Source of the DNA: an uncultured bacterium
GTDB taxonomy: Bacteria > Actinomycetota > Coriobacteriia > Coriobacteriales > Coriobacteriaceae
Assembly (NCBI GenBank): GCA_905214895.1
Contig: CAJMNP010000005.1
Location: forward strand, 1-18,153
DNA: 18,153 bases
Direction: 5' to 3'
Shown: positions 9,679-17,320 of the stretch, piece by piece
Numbering within the stretch: position 1 is the stretch's first letter
How the letters are laid out: every line of letters starts with the position of its first letter
Notes under the pieces: model-generated
What the model was told of the DNA's origin: nothing
What the model saw: the letters and a program-made list of their open reading frames with translations, nothing else
Database searches by the model: none
Translations under genes and position numbers: made by a program

Positions 9679-9821
9679 GGATAAAGACAGACATTTAGGT
9701 GCATCTTGAAATGCACCCGGGACAGTTGTGCCCATCAGCCACCGTCAACATCTCATTCCAAACCAAATCAGCCAACGTACGTCATGGCAATCCCCGGTAG
9801 GTTGCAGGATGGCGGCTGAGC

Positions 9822-9865
9822 CTTTCCCTCGGGAAACTTCGCGAAGCCCAGTTCCCGAGGGAAAG
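9822..9865 (+). repeat. 44-bp palindromic element, copy 2
   Basis: A 14-bp stem (CTTTCCCTCGGGAA and its complement) flanks the same 16-nt centre as copy 1 read on the other strand, including CTTCGCGAAG. Relative to copy 1, base pairs 6-39 and 12-33 of the element changed from A-T type to G-C type on both sides. It lies 325 bp before the GH31 start and 144 bp after the MarR stop. No outer arms like those of copy 1 are visible here. Confidence 0.75.
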
Positions 9866-9878
9866 GTATGGTCTGTGT

Positions 9879-10078
9879 AATACCAGATAAACAGTACATT
9901 TTTGCTAGATTGGTATTTGACTGAAGAACCAATTGGTATGGCTTATTAAGCCCACCTTGCCGTTGACGCTTATTTTGCTGCCGCTGGGAGAATTCCGAAC
10001 TTGGGTGCGCAAGTGCTCCCATATGTTGATATGACCTAGTAGGTGGCTATCTGGTTACTACCAGTTGGCCCCTTGGTA
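9879..10078. promoter_or_regulatory. Cluster of TGGTA/TACCA half-sites
   Basis: TGGTA or its complement occurs at 9881-9885, 9911-9915, 9934-9938, 10059-10063 and 10074-10078. Two of them share the longer word ATTGGTAT (9909-9916 and 9932-9939), and the second is part of the palindrome ACCAATTGGT. Five hits in 200 bp is far above the roughly 0.4 expected by chance. This looks like an operator array, perhaps for the neighbouring MarR protein. Confidence 0.45.
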
Positions 10079-10102
10079 ACGGGTGGCCCCCATTGTGCGG
10101 AA

Positions 10103-10114
10103 TGTACCGAACAT
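10103..10114 (+). promoter_or_regulatory. 12-bp motif TGTACCGAACAT, copy upstream of the GH31 gene
   Basis: Exact copy of the 12-mer found at 5779-5790 before the PTS operon. It ends 75 bp before the ATG at 10190, nearly the same distance as in the other copy. Sequences around the two copies otherwise differ, so this is not simply a duplicated promoter. Confidence 0.45.
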
Positions 10115-10189
10115 CTCCGTTTGATACGTTTTCCCATGCTGCCGGGGGGCGTCCTCGGCACCTCAGCATGTCGGAAGAAAGGAGACCAG

Positions 10190-13100
10190 ATGCGCAGGAA
10201 TTCCATTTTTACGAAACGGTGGGTGAAGGGAAGCGCGGTCCTCGTTGCCACTGCGGCGACGCTCGTGTTTGCCAATCCCCAGCAGGCGATTGCCACGCCA
10301 CTCAAGGGCGTCGACTCGGCGACCGTGTCCCAGTCTGCCTCGAATGTCGTCGACATCGATTTCGCTGACGGCATCAAGGGCCGTATTACGTTCCTCGAGG
10401 ACGGTATTTTCCGTTATAACGTCGACCCCAAGGGTGAGTTTTCCGAGTACGCCACGCCGCGCAGTAAGTCCCACACGGCTAAGATCCAGGCTCAGCCCGA
10501 TACCTCGGACACCTACAGCAAGCCGAGTGCGACGGTTGCCGACAAGGGCGACACTATCGAGATCACCGGCGGAAAGGCGACCGTGATCCTGGACAAGGCG
10601 ACCGGCAAGATGAGTATCAAGTCAGGCGACCGTGTCGTGGTTTCCGAGTCCGCGTCCCTCGACCTTGATAAGAAGGGTACCGTCCAGACGCTCGCCAAGG
10701 AGAAGTCCGAGAACTTCTTTGGCGGCGGCACCCAGAACGGACGCTTCCTGCACACCAACCAGACCATCGCCATCTCCAACACGAACAACTGGACCGATGG
10801 CGGCGTTGCCTCGCCCAACCCGTTTTATTGGACGAGTGACGGCTACGGCGTACTCCGAAACACGTTTGCAGAGGGTTCCTACGACTTCGGTTCCACGGAC
10901 TCATCGACGGTCACGACTTTGCACAGCGAGAATGAGTTTGATGCCTACTACTTCGTGGCGACCAACGAGGGCGCTTCGAACGTGGCAACCGAGATGCTGC
11001 AGGACTACTACAAGGTGACCGGTAACCCGGTACTGCTGCCCGAGTACGGGTTCTACCTTGGTCATCTTAATGCCTATAACCGTGATGGCTGGTCAACGAC
11101 CTCGGGTCAAAAGAAGTGGGAGACCAAGGGCAGCAAGTCCTCGAGCGAGAAGGGCGACGTTAAGTACGAGTCTGGCATGTCGACGGGCTACAAGCTCGAC
11201 GGCACACTTGCGGCCGAGACGCTCAACGGTGAGGGCCCTACGGTTGATACCGAGAACATGAAAGCGACCGATTTCGACCGCCAGTTCTCTGCTCGTCAGG
11301 TTATCGATGACTACGAGGACAACGACATGCCGCTCGGCTGGTTCCTGCCGAACGACGGTTACGGCGCCGGCTATGGCCAGAACGGTTACTACAAGACCGG
11401 CGGCGTCAACTCCGACGGAGCGAGCTCGGCCGACCGTCTTAACGCTGTGCGTGCCAATGTCGACAACCTTAAGAAGTTCACCGAGTATGCCAACTCCAAG
11501 GGTGTGAGCACGGGCTTGTGGACCCAGTCCAACCTTGAGCCCGACAGCAACCCTGAGACCCCGTGGCATCTGCTTCGCGACTTCGACGCCGAGGTCAAGA
11601 CGGGAGGCATCACTACCCTTAAGACCGACGTTGCCTGGGTTGGATCTGGCTACTCCTTTGGTCTTAATGGCATCAAGACAGCTTATGACACGGTGACGAC
11701 CGGCGCTAACAAGCGCCCCAACATCATCACGCTCGATGGTTGGGCCGGCACGCAGCGCTTTGGTGGCATTTGGACCGGCGACCAGTATGGCGGTAACTGG
11801 GAGTACATTCGCTTCCATATCCCCACGTATATCGGTCAGAGTCTTTCGGGCAACCCCAACATCGGCTCCGACATGGATGGCATTTTTGGCGGCGACCCCA
11901 TCATCTCTGCGCGTGACTACCAGTGGAAGACGTTCACGCCCTCTATGCTCGACATGGACGGTTGGGGCACCTACCGTAAATCGCCCATGACGCACGGCGA
12001 TCCCTACACAGGCATCTCGCGCTTCTACCTCAAGCTCAAGGCGCAGCTCATGCCCTATATCTACACGAGCGCGGCCTCGGCGGCCAACATCGACACGGGT
12101 AACGGCGATGCCGGCCTGCCCATGATCCGCGCCATGCTGCTTTCCGATAACTCCGAGTACGCCGCAAGCACCTCGACGCAGTACCAGTATATGTTCGGTG
12201 AGAACTTCCTAGTGGCACCGGTGTATCAGGATACCCAGGCAGACGAGAACGGCAACGACATTCGCAATGGGATTTACCTCCCCAACTACGGCACCGACGA
12301 GAATCCCACCATCTGGATCGATTACTTCTCGGGTAAGCAGTATCGCGGCGGCCAGGTTCTCAACAACTACGAGGCTCCGCTTTGGAAGCTGCCGCTGTTT
12401 GTGAAGGCCAACGCTATCGTGCCGATGTACGCCGAGAACAACAACCCCGAGGCCGTGAGCGACACCAACACCAAGGGTACCGACCGCAGCCAGCGTATCG
12501 TCGAGTTCTTCGCCACCGAGGGCGACGGCACCTTTACGCAGTACGAGGACGACGGCTCCTCCATCGAGAACAACACGACTGAGGACGATTCCTACGGTAC
12601 GATCGACAATATCTCCTACGGTGAGCATGTGAGCACCGTCTACAGATCCAAGGCCGCAGGCGGCACCGCGACCTTTACCGCCGAAGCCTCGCAGGGTGGC
12701 TACAACGGCTACGACTCCAATCGCACCACGACCTTCGTGGCCAACGTGTCCGCCAAGCCCATGAGCGTCGTCGCCAAGAACGGCGGATCCGCGCTCAACG
12801 TGGTTGAGGTCGACTCGCAGGAGACCTTTGACACCGCGACCCCCGAGGCCGGCCAGGCGGTCTACTTCTACAGCGAGACCCCTAACCTCAACCACTACGG
12901 CAGCGATGTGGACGGCACCGAGGCCGAGCGGGGCGAGAGCTTTAACAACACCAAGATCACCACGAACCCCAAGGTCTACGTCAAGTTCGCGAAGACCGAT
13001 GTTGCTGCGGCGGCGCAGACGCTCGAGCTGGGCGGTTTCGTGAACGCCGACGCCACGCTCACAGCCGATCGCCTCAACGAGAGCCTCTCCGCACCCACGA

Positions 13101-16100
13101 ACCTTGCTGCCCCCGAGGACGTCACGACCCCAACGAGCATCAAGCTCACCTGGGGAAAGGTCGATGGTGCTACCTCCTACGACCTTAAGGTCGACGGCAC
13201 CGTGTTCGCCGTGGGTGATGCGGCCGAGTTCACGCACACCGACCTCGCCTACAATAGCAAGCACACCTACCAGATTCGTTCGCGCAACGCCGAGGGCTAC
13301 TCCGCCTGGAGCGATGTGCTCGAGGCGAACTCCGCACTCGATCCGTGGCGGAACGTCCCCGACGCCGAGCAAATCACCTGGGAGGGCTCACTTTACGGCA
13401 GCCATAAGGCCGAGCTCGCCTTCGACCATGAGTTCCAGTCGGGCGACGGCGGTTTCCACTCCGGTGGCAACGATCTGGGCAAGGCGCTTACCGTTGACTA
13501 TGGACGCGCTTACAAGCTCGATAAGCTCGAGTACTATCCGCGCGATGACGCCGGCAACGGCACTGTGACCAAGATGCGTGTTGAGACGAGTCTCGATGGC
13601 GTCCACTGGACGAGCCAGGAGGTCGATTGGGCACGTTCCGCTGATTGTAAGACGGTAGCGTTTGACGGCACCGTGGCCGCCCGTTACGTGCGCATGACAC
13701 CGCTCGCCTCGGTCGGCAATTTCTTCTCCGCGTCCGAGATTGCCATCTACAAGACCGACGGCACGGATGGCTTCGCCGTGGGCTCCAACCTCAACAAGGC
13801 CACGATCTCCGACGGAGACTACTCCAACATGAAGAACTATCTGGGCCTCGAGAATCGCGAGCCCGATACCCCGACGTTCGGTTCGCAGATCCGCGACCAC
13901 TTCGCCGACCTCAACGATAACGGCGTTTACGACGTCTACGATTACTCGTTCACCATGGCGGGTCTTGACGGCGGCACTAAACAAAAGGGAAAGGTCGCAG
14001 GTTCGCTCGCGGTGATTCCGAGCAAGACCGAGGTCGAGGCCGGTGATGAGATCACCGTTGATGTCTATGCGGCCGACGCCAAGAACGTCAACGCCCTAGG
14101 CGCTCTCGTCAACTTCAAGAGCGGCCAGTTCGAGTTTGTGTCCGAGAGCATCGCGCAGGACGGCTCGACTGCCGGCATGGAGAACCTGTCTCGCGAGAAG
14201 GTCCAGTTCGCGGACAGAACGCAGACTATCAATCTCGCCTTTGCCAACCGCGGCGATGGCAAGCTCTACAACGGTACCGGCGCGGTGGCGAGTTTCAAGC
14301 TCAAGGCCAAGACCGCCGGCAAGGTCGAACTGCCCTCGACATCTTGGCTCATCGGTCCGGCATGCGACGCACTTGAGTTTGCGAGCGACGGCACGGTGAC
14401 GATGCCGGATGTTCCTCAGCCAACGGTCGCCGAGTACGGTCAGGATGCCTTCAACATCACGATGACCAACGATGAGCTCACGACCGACGACGGGACCAAC
14501 GTCGAGAAACTTATCCAGCAGAAGAGCTATAACGCGCTGTTCGATAATAACGAGGGCGACAACGGCTTTGAGTTCCTATGGAACTGGAGCGGCAACTGGG
14601 ACAGCGAGGGTAAGCTTCCGAGTTACGTGAAGCTTCCCACCACGATGACATTCGCATTTAAGACGCCTTCGAAACTCGATAGTGTCGAGGTCGTTAACCG
14701 CAACGGTGGCAACGGAACCGTGCAGAAGATCAAGGCTGTCGTGACGTTCGAGGATGGCTCGACCCAAGAGTTCGCGGGCGGGGAGTACGATTCCTTCCGG
14801 GCTCGCTACGCTTTTGGCCTCTCTGCCGAGAACAAGGGCAAGAAGGCGACCAAGGTCGAGGTCACGCCGCTTGAGGCATCGGGTGACCAGATGCTCACAC
14901 TGCGTGAGGTCAACTTCAACTACACGCAGGGTGTCGAGGCCATCGAGGGTGTCGAGCTAGGCAAGAACCAGACCGAGTTCTTTGAAGGCGACATTACGCC
15001 CGTCGACGCCAAGGCTACGCCTGAGAGCGCTGGCTACCCCTATGTGACGGTCGAGAGCTCCGACCCCTCTGTGGTAAGCGTCTCCGCTGTTCAGGCTGGC
15101 GATAGCGTGAGCTACTACCTGCGTGCCAACAAGGCCGGCAAGGCAAAGATCACGGTGGCGTCGGTACTCGACCCCTCCAAGACCGCATCCTATGAGGTCG
15201 AGGTCAAGGCTGGTGTCGATACCTCTGCGCTCGTAGCAGCGCTTTCCAAGGCCGCGGGCTACAGCGAGTCCGTCTACACCAAGGATTCCTATGCAGCTCT
15301 CACCACTGCGGTCGAGGCGGCTCAGAAGCTCCTCGACAGCGGCCAGGGCAGCTATAGCAAGAAGGATGTCGCAGACGCCACAGCCAAGATCGAGAAGGCA
15401 ATCGACGGCCTCAAGATGCGCCCTGTTGATGAGAAGATTCTCATCAACACGCCCGAGAACCGCAAGAACGTCAAGGTGGCCGGCTTCTCGAGTGAGGCCG
15501 ACTACGAGGGCAGCAACGCCGTCAACGCTCTCGACGGCGACGAGCGGACGCTTTGGCACAGCGACTGGGCCCATGGGACCGGTATGCCCCAGTATCTGAG
15601 TGTCGACCTGGGCCGCGACTACGATCTCACCGACGTTACATTCCTGCCGCGCCAGGACGGCGGCACTAACGGCGATATCTTCGAGGCCGAGATACTGGTC
15701 TCCGACACTGCCGACGGTTATGAGAAGGGCACCGCCGCGTCGATGGGTACGTTCGCCTTCGACAACGATGGCCGCGTGCTCACCGACCGTGGCGACTGGA
15801 AACAGATGAGCTTTGGCGCCGCGCGCGGTCGCTACGTGACCGTCAAGGTGATTCACGCCGGCGGGGGCGACGTTGATGCCTACTGCAGCATGGCGGAGCT
15901 CAAGTTCTACGGTACGGCCGTCCCCGATCCGGTGGCGAAGGATGATCTCACTGCCGCGATCGAAAAGGTTGATGCCGAGCTTGCCGCCGGCGACCTCAAG
16001 GCCGGCGACTACACCGAGGCCTCCTGGACGGCGCTCGAGAACGCCCTGGCGAGCGCCCGCGCCATCTTGAGCGACGAGGATGCCACGCAGGACGAGGTCG

Positions 16101-16603
16101 ACCAGGCGCTCAGGGCGCTCGAGAGCGCCCGCGACGCGCTCGAGAAGACCCCGGTGGTCCCGGTCGAGAATCCGACTAAGAAGCAGCTCAAGGCCCTGGT
16201 CAAGCAGGCGAAGGAGACTGACACCAGGGGCAAGACGGCCGAGTCTGTCAAGGCCCTGACGGATGCCATTACCTACGCCGAGGACGTCTTGGGTGATGAG
16301 AATGCTTCCGACACCCAGATCCAGGCGGCCTATAGCCAGCTCAAGCTGGCCATTGAGAGCCTCAAGGATGCCGATTCCGGCAACCAGGGCGGCTCGGGCA
16401 ACCAGGGTTCCGGCAATGGCTCGAACGGCGGCAACCAGGCGGGCAAGCCCGCAGGCGACAAGGCCCAGGGCAGCAAGAAGAACGGTTCGGCGATTCCCAA
16501 TACCGGAGACCAGACGGCGGCGACCGTCGCGACCGTCGGTGGTCTTGGCGCCATCATCGCCGCGATCGGCGCTTTCTTCCATCGTCGCAGCAAGGCTAAG
16601 TAG
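10190..16603 (+). CDS. Secreted, sortase-anchored multidomain GH31 glycosidase (probable alpha-N-acetylgalactosaminidase type)
   Basis: A 2137-residue surface enzyme. The ATG at 10190 follows GAAAGGAG by 5 nt and opens a signal peptide, probably cut after AIA35. Residues 45-285 are the GH31 N-terminal beta domain; about 285-650 the catalytic barrel. The likely nucleophile is Asp480 (LKTDVAWVG) and the acid/base Asp531 (WTGDQYGGNWE). Beta domains follow to about 960. Then come FN3 (about 967-1050), a discoidin/CBM32-like module (1055-1190), a single dockerin-like calcium loop (Asp1240-Asp1251, DLNDNGVYDVYD) and a cohesin-like fold (1272-1405). Next are a second discoidin-like module (1411-1580), an Ig-like module (1585-1675), FIVAR (1677-1745), a canonical CBM32 (1746-1909) and two more FIVARs (1912-2062). 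A Gly/Asn/Ser linker, the sortase motif IPNTG (2102-2106), a helix and a basic tail end the protein. GH31 with adjoining FN3 matches the structurally known Enterococcus faecalis alpha-GalNAcase; substrate is inferred by that likeness, so alpha-galactosidase or another alpha-glycosidase remains possible. Confidence 0.93.
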   Translation: MRRNSIFTKRWVKGSAVLVATAATLVFANPQQAIATPLKGVDSATVSQSASNVVDIDFADGIKGRITFLEDGIFRYNVDPKGEFSEYATPRSKSHTAKIQAQPDTSDTYSKPSATVADKGDTIEITGGKATVILDKATGKMSIKSGDRVVVSESASLDLDKKGTVQTLAKEKSENFFGGGTQNGRFLHTNQTIAISNTNNWTDGGVASPNPFYWTSDGYGVLRNTFAEGSYDFGSTDSSTVTTLHSENEFDAYYFVATNEGASNVATEMLQDYYKVTGNPVLLPEYGFYLGHLNAYNRDGWSTTSGQKKWETKGSKSSSEKGDVKYESGMSTGYKLDGTLAAETLNGEGPTVDTENMKATDFDRQFSARQVIDDYEDNDMPLGWFLPNDGYGAGYGQNGYYKTGGVNSDGASSADRLNAVRANVDNLKKFTEYANSKGVSTGLWTQSNLEPDSNPETPWHLLRDFDAEVKTGGITTLKTDVAWVGSGYSFGLNGIKTAYDTVTTGANKRPNIITLDGWAGTQRFGGIWTGDQYGGNWEYIRFHIPTYIGQSLSGNPNIGSDMDGIFGGDPIISARDYQWKTFTPSMLDMDGWGTYRKSPMTHGDPYTGISRFYLKLKAQLMPYIYTSAASAANIDTGNGDAGLPMIRAMLLSDNSEYAASTSTQYQYMFGENFLVAPVYQDTQADENGNDIRNGIYLPNYGTDENPTIWIDYFSGKQYRGGQVLNNYEAPLWKLPLFVKANAIVPMYAENNNPEAVSDTNTKGTDRSQRIVEFFATEGDGTFTQYEDDGSSIENNTTEDDSYGTIDNISYGEHVSTVYRSKAAGGTATFTAEASQGGYNGYDSNRTTTFVANVSAKPMSVVAKNGGSALNVVEVDSQETFDTATPEAGQAVYFYSETPNLNHYGSDVDGTEAERGESFNNTKITTNPKVYVKFAKTDVAAAAQTLELGGFVNADATLTADRLNESLSAPTNLAAPEDVTTPTSIKLTWGKVDGATSYDLKVDGTVFAVGDAAEFTHTDLAYNSKHTYQIRSRNAEGYSAWSDVLEANSALDPWRNVPDAEQITWEGSLYGSHKAELAFDHEFQSGDGGFHSGGNDLGKALTVDYGRAYKLDKLEYYPRDDAGNGTVTKMRVETSLDGVHWTSQEVDWARSADCKTVAFDGTVAARYVRMTPLASVGNFFSASEIAIYKTDGTDGFAVGSNLNKATISDGDYSNMKNYLGLENREPDTPTFGSQIRDHFADLNDNGVYDVYDYSFTMAGLDGGTKQKGKVAGSLAVIPSKTEVEAGDEITVDVYAADAKNVNALGALVNFKSGQFEFVSESIAQDGSTAGMENLSREKVQFADRTQTINLAFANRGDGKLYNGTGAVASFKLKAKTAGKVELPSTSWLIGPACDALEFASDGTVTMPDVPQPTVAEYGQDAFNITMTNDELTTDDGTNVEKLIQQKSYNALFDNNEGDNGFEFLWNWSGNWDSEGKLPSYVKLPTTMTFAFKTPSKLDSVEVVNRNGGNGTVQKIKAVVTFEDGSTQEFAGGEYDSFRARYAFGLSAENKGKKATKVEVTPLEASGDQMLTLREVNFNYTQGVEAIEGVELGKNQTEFFEGDITPVDAKATPESAGYPYVTVESSDPSVVSVSAVQAGDSVSYYLRANKAGKAKITVASVLDPSKTASYEVEVKAGVDTSALVAALSKAAGYSESVYTKDSYAALTTAVEAAQKLLDSGQGSYSKKDVADATAKIEKAIDGLKMRPVDEKILINTPENRKNVKVAGFSSEADYEGSNAVNALDGDERTLWHSDWAHGTGMPQYLSVDLGRDYDLTDVTFLPRQDGGTNGDIFEAEILVSDTADGYEKGTAASMGTFAFDNDGRVLTDRGDWKQMSFGAARGRYVTVKVIHAGGGDVDAYCSMAELKFYGTAVPDPVAKDDLTAAIEKVDAELAAGDLKAGDYTEASWTALENALASARAILSDEDATQDEVDQALRALESARDALEKTPVVPVENPTKKQLKALVKQAKETDTRGKTAESVKALTDAITYAEDVLGDENASDTQIQAAYSQLKLAIESLKDADSGNQGGSGNQGSGNGSNGGNQAGKPAGDKAQGSKKNGSAIPNTGDQTAATVATVGGLGAIIAAIGAFFHRRSKAK

Positions 16604-16621
16604 CCCCAGCAACAGCTAAGC

Positions 16622-16665
16622 AAGCGTGCCCGCCGTCCCACCCAAGGACGGTGGGCACGCTTTTT
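16622..16665 (+). terminator. Rho-independent terminator after the GH31 gene
   Basis: A 17-bp stem, AAGCGTGCCCGCCGTCC (16622-16638) with GGACGGTGGGCACGCTT (16646-16662), has one G-U pair and a 7-nt loop, and is followed by a T-run. It lies 18 bp after the stop and isolates the GH31 gene from purE. Confidence 0.88.
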
Positions 16666-16722
16666 GAATGTAGGTAGAAAGCTCCGACCCTTCGGCCTTA
16701 ATCTCGCAAAGCGTTCCGTCTC

Positions 16723-16754
16723 CCGCCGAACACATCAGCATCGGCGGCTATACT
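16723..16754 (+). promoter_or_regulatory. Candidate purE promoter with adjoining inverted repeat
   Basis: TATACT at 16749-16754 is a good -10 box, 66 bp before the purE start. Directly upstream, CCGCCGA (16723-16729) and TCGGCGG (16741-16747) form a 7-bp inverted repeat with an 11-nt spacer, over the place where the -35 box would be. No good -35 match is seen, which would fit a regulated promoter. Confidence 0.4.
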
Positions 16755-16820
16755 TGAATTATTTGCAGTTAAGGGTCGCGGATTGGCCGCGTCACCGCTC
16801 TCAACAGGAGGTCTTTGTTT

Positions 16821-17285
16821 ATGGCAGATCAAAAGCCGGTTGTCGGGATCATCATGGGCTCCAAGTCCGATCTGGGTGTTATGGAAGGCTGCACCGCCGA
16901 GCTCGAGGCGTTCGGTGTGCCCTATGAGCTCGTCATTGCGAGCGCACACCGCACACCGGCGAAGGTCCACGAGTGGGCTTCGACTGCTGCCGATCGCGGT
17001 ATCAAAGTGATTATCGCCGCCGCCGGCAAGGCCGCTCACTTGGGTGGTGTCGTGGCTGCCTTTACGCCGCTGCCGGTTATCGGCGTGCCTATGAAGACGA
17101 GTGACCTGGGCGGCATGGATTCGCTGCTATCGATGGTGCAGATGCCTTCGGGCGTGCCCGTGGCCTGCGTTGCCATCAACGGCGCCAAGAACGCCGCCAT
17201 CTATGCCACACAGATTCTGGGTGCTTGCGACCCCGAGTACCGCAAGGTTATCGAGAAGATGAAGCAGGAGATGGCTGACGCCTAA
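16821..17285 (+). CDS. purE: 5-(carboxyamino)imidazole ribonucleotide mutase
   Basis: PurE converts N5-CAIR to CAIR in de novo purine synthesis in the cytoplasm. The protein is 154 residues, a usual length for class I PurE. Visible motifs are GSKSD (residues 13-17), SAHRTP with the catalytic-type His43, AGKAAHLGG in the position of the E. coli AGGAAHLPG loop, PVIGVPM, and [16 protein letters not shown]. The AGKAAHLGG form differs from E. coli but fits variants of anaerobic Gram-positives. The start is the ATG at 16821 with AGGAGG 9 nt upstream; a TTG six bases earlier is not needed. No other purine gene is in the window. The stop is 35 bp from the sortase gene with no terminator between, so the two may be co-transcribed. 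Confidence 0.96.
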   Translation: MADQKPVVGIIMGSKSDLGVMEGCTAELEAFGVPYELVIASAHRTPAKVHEWASTAADRGIKVIIAAAGKAAHLGGVVAAFTPLPVIGVPMKTSDLGGMDSLLSMVQMPSGVPVACVAINGAKNAAIYATQILGACDPEYRKVIEKMKQEMADA

Positions 17286-17320
17286 GCGTTTCGCCGTTTC
17301 ACCGCAGTATAAGGAGAGCC

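Larger units (their letters stand above)
9679..10189. promoter_or_regulatory. Control region upstream of the GH31 surface enzyme
   Basis: A 511-bp gene-free, AT-richer region. After the MarR stop there is a 7-bp hairpin GGTGCAT/ATGCACC (9698-9717) without a T-run. Then come copy 2 of the 44-bp palindrome (9822-9865) and several TGGTA half-sites (9879-10078). A possible promoter is TTGACT (9917-9922) with a -10 near GCTTAT about 18 nt on. The perfect palindrome ACCAATTGGT (9928-9937) sits between those boxes. The 12-mer shared with the PTS operon is at 10103-10114. An in-frame extension of the GH31 reading frame back to 10043 is not believed to be translated. Confidence 0.6.

Noticed and set aside
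9698..9717. 7-bp hairpin after the MarR gene as a terminator
   Set aside because: No T-run follows and the stem is short; recorded only as part of the intergenic region.
9991..10003. Sequence similar to the Bacillus subtilis PurBox (12 of 13 matches to the consensus)
   Set aside because: It lies before a glycosidase gene, is single rather than paired, and the purE upstream region has no comparable AT-flanked box; probably chance.
10043..10189. 49-residue N-terminal extension of the GH31 protein
   Set aside because: The ATG at 10190 has GAAAGGAG and starts a textbook signal peptide; the extension would bury it.
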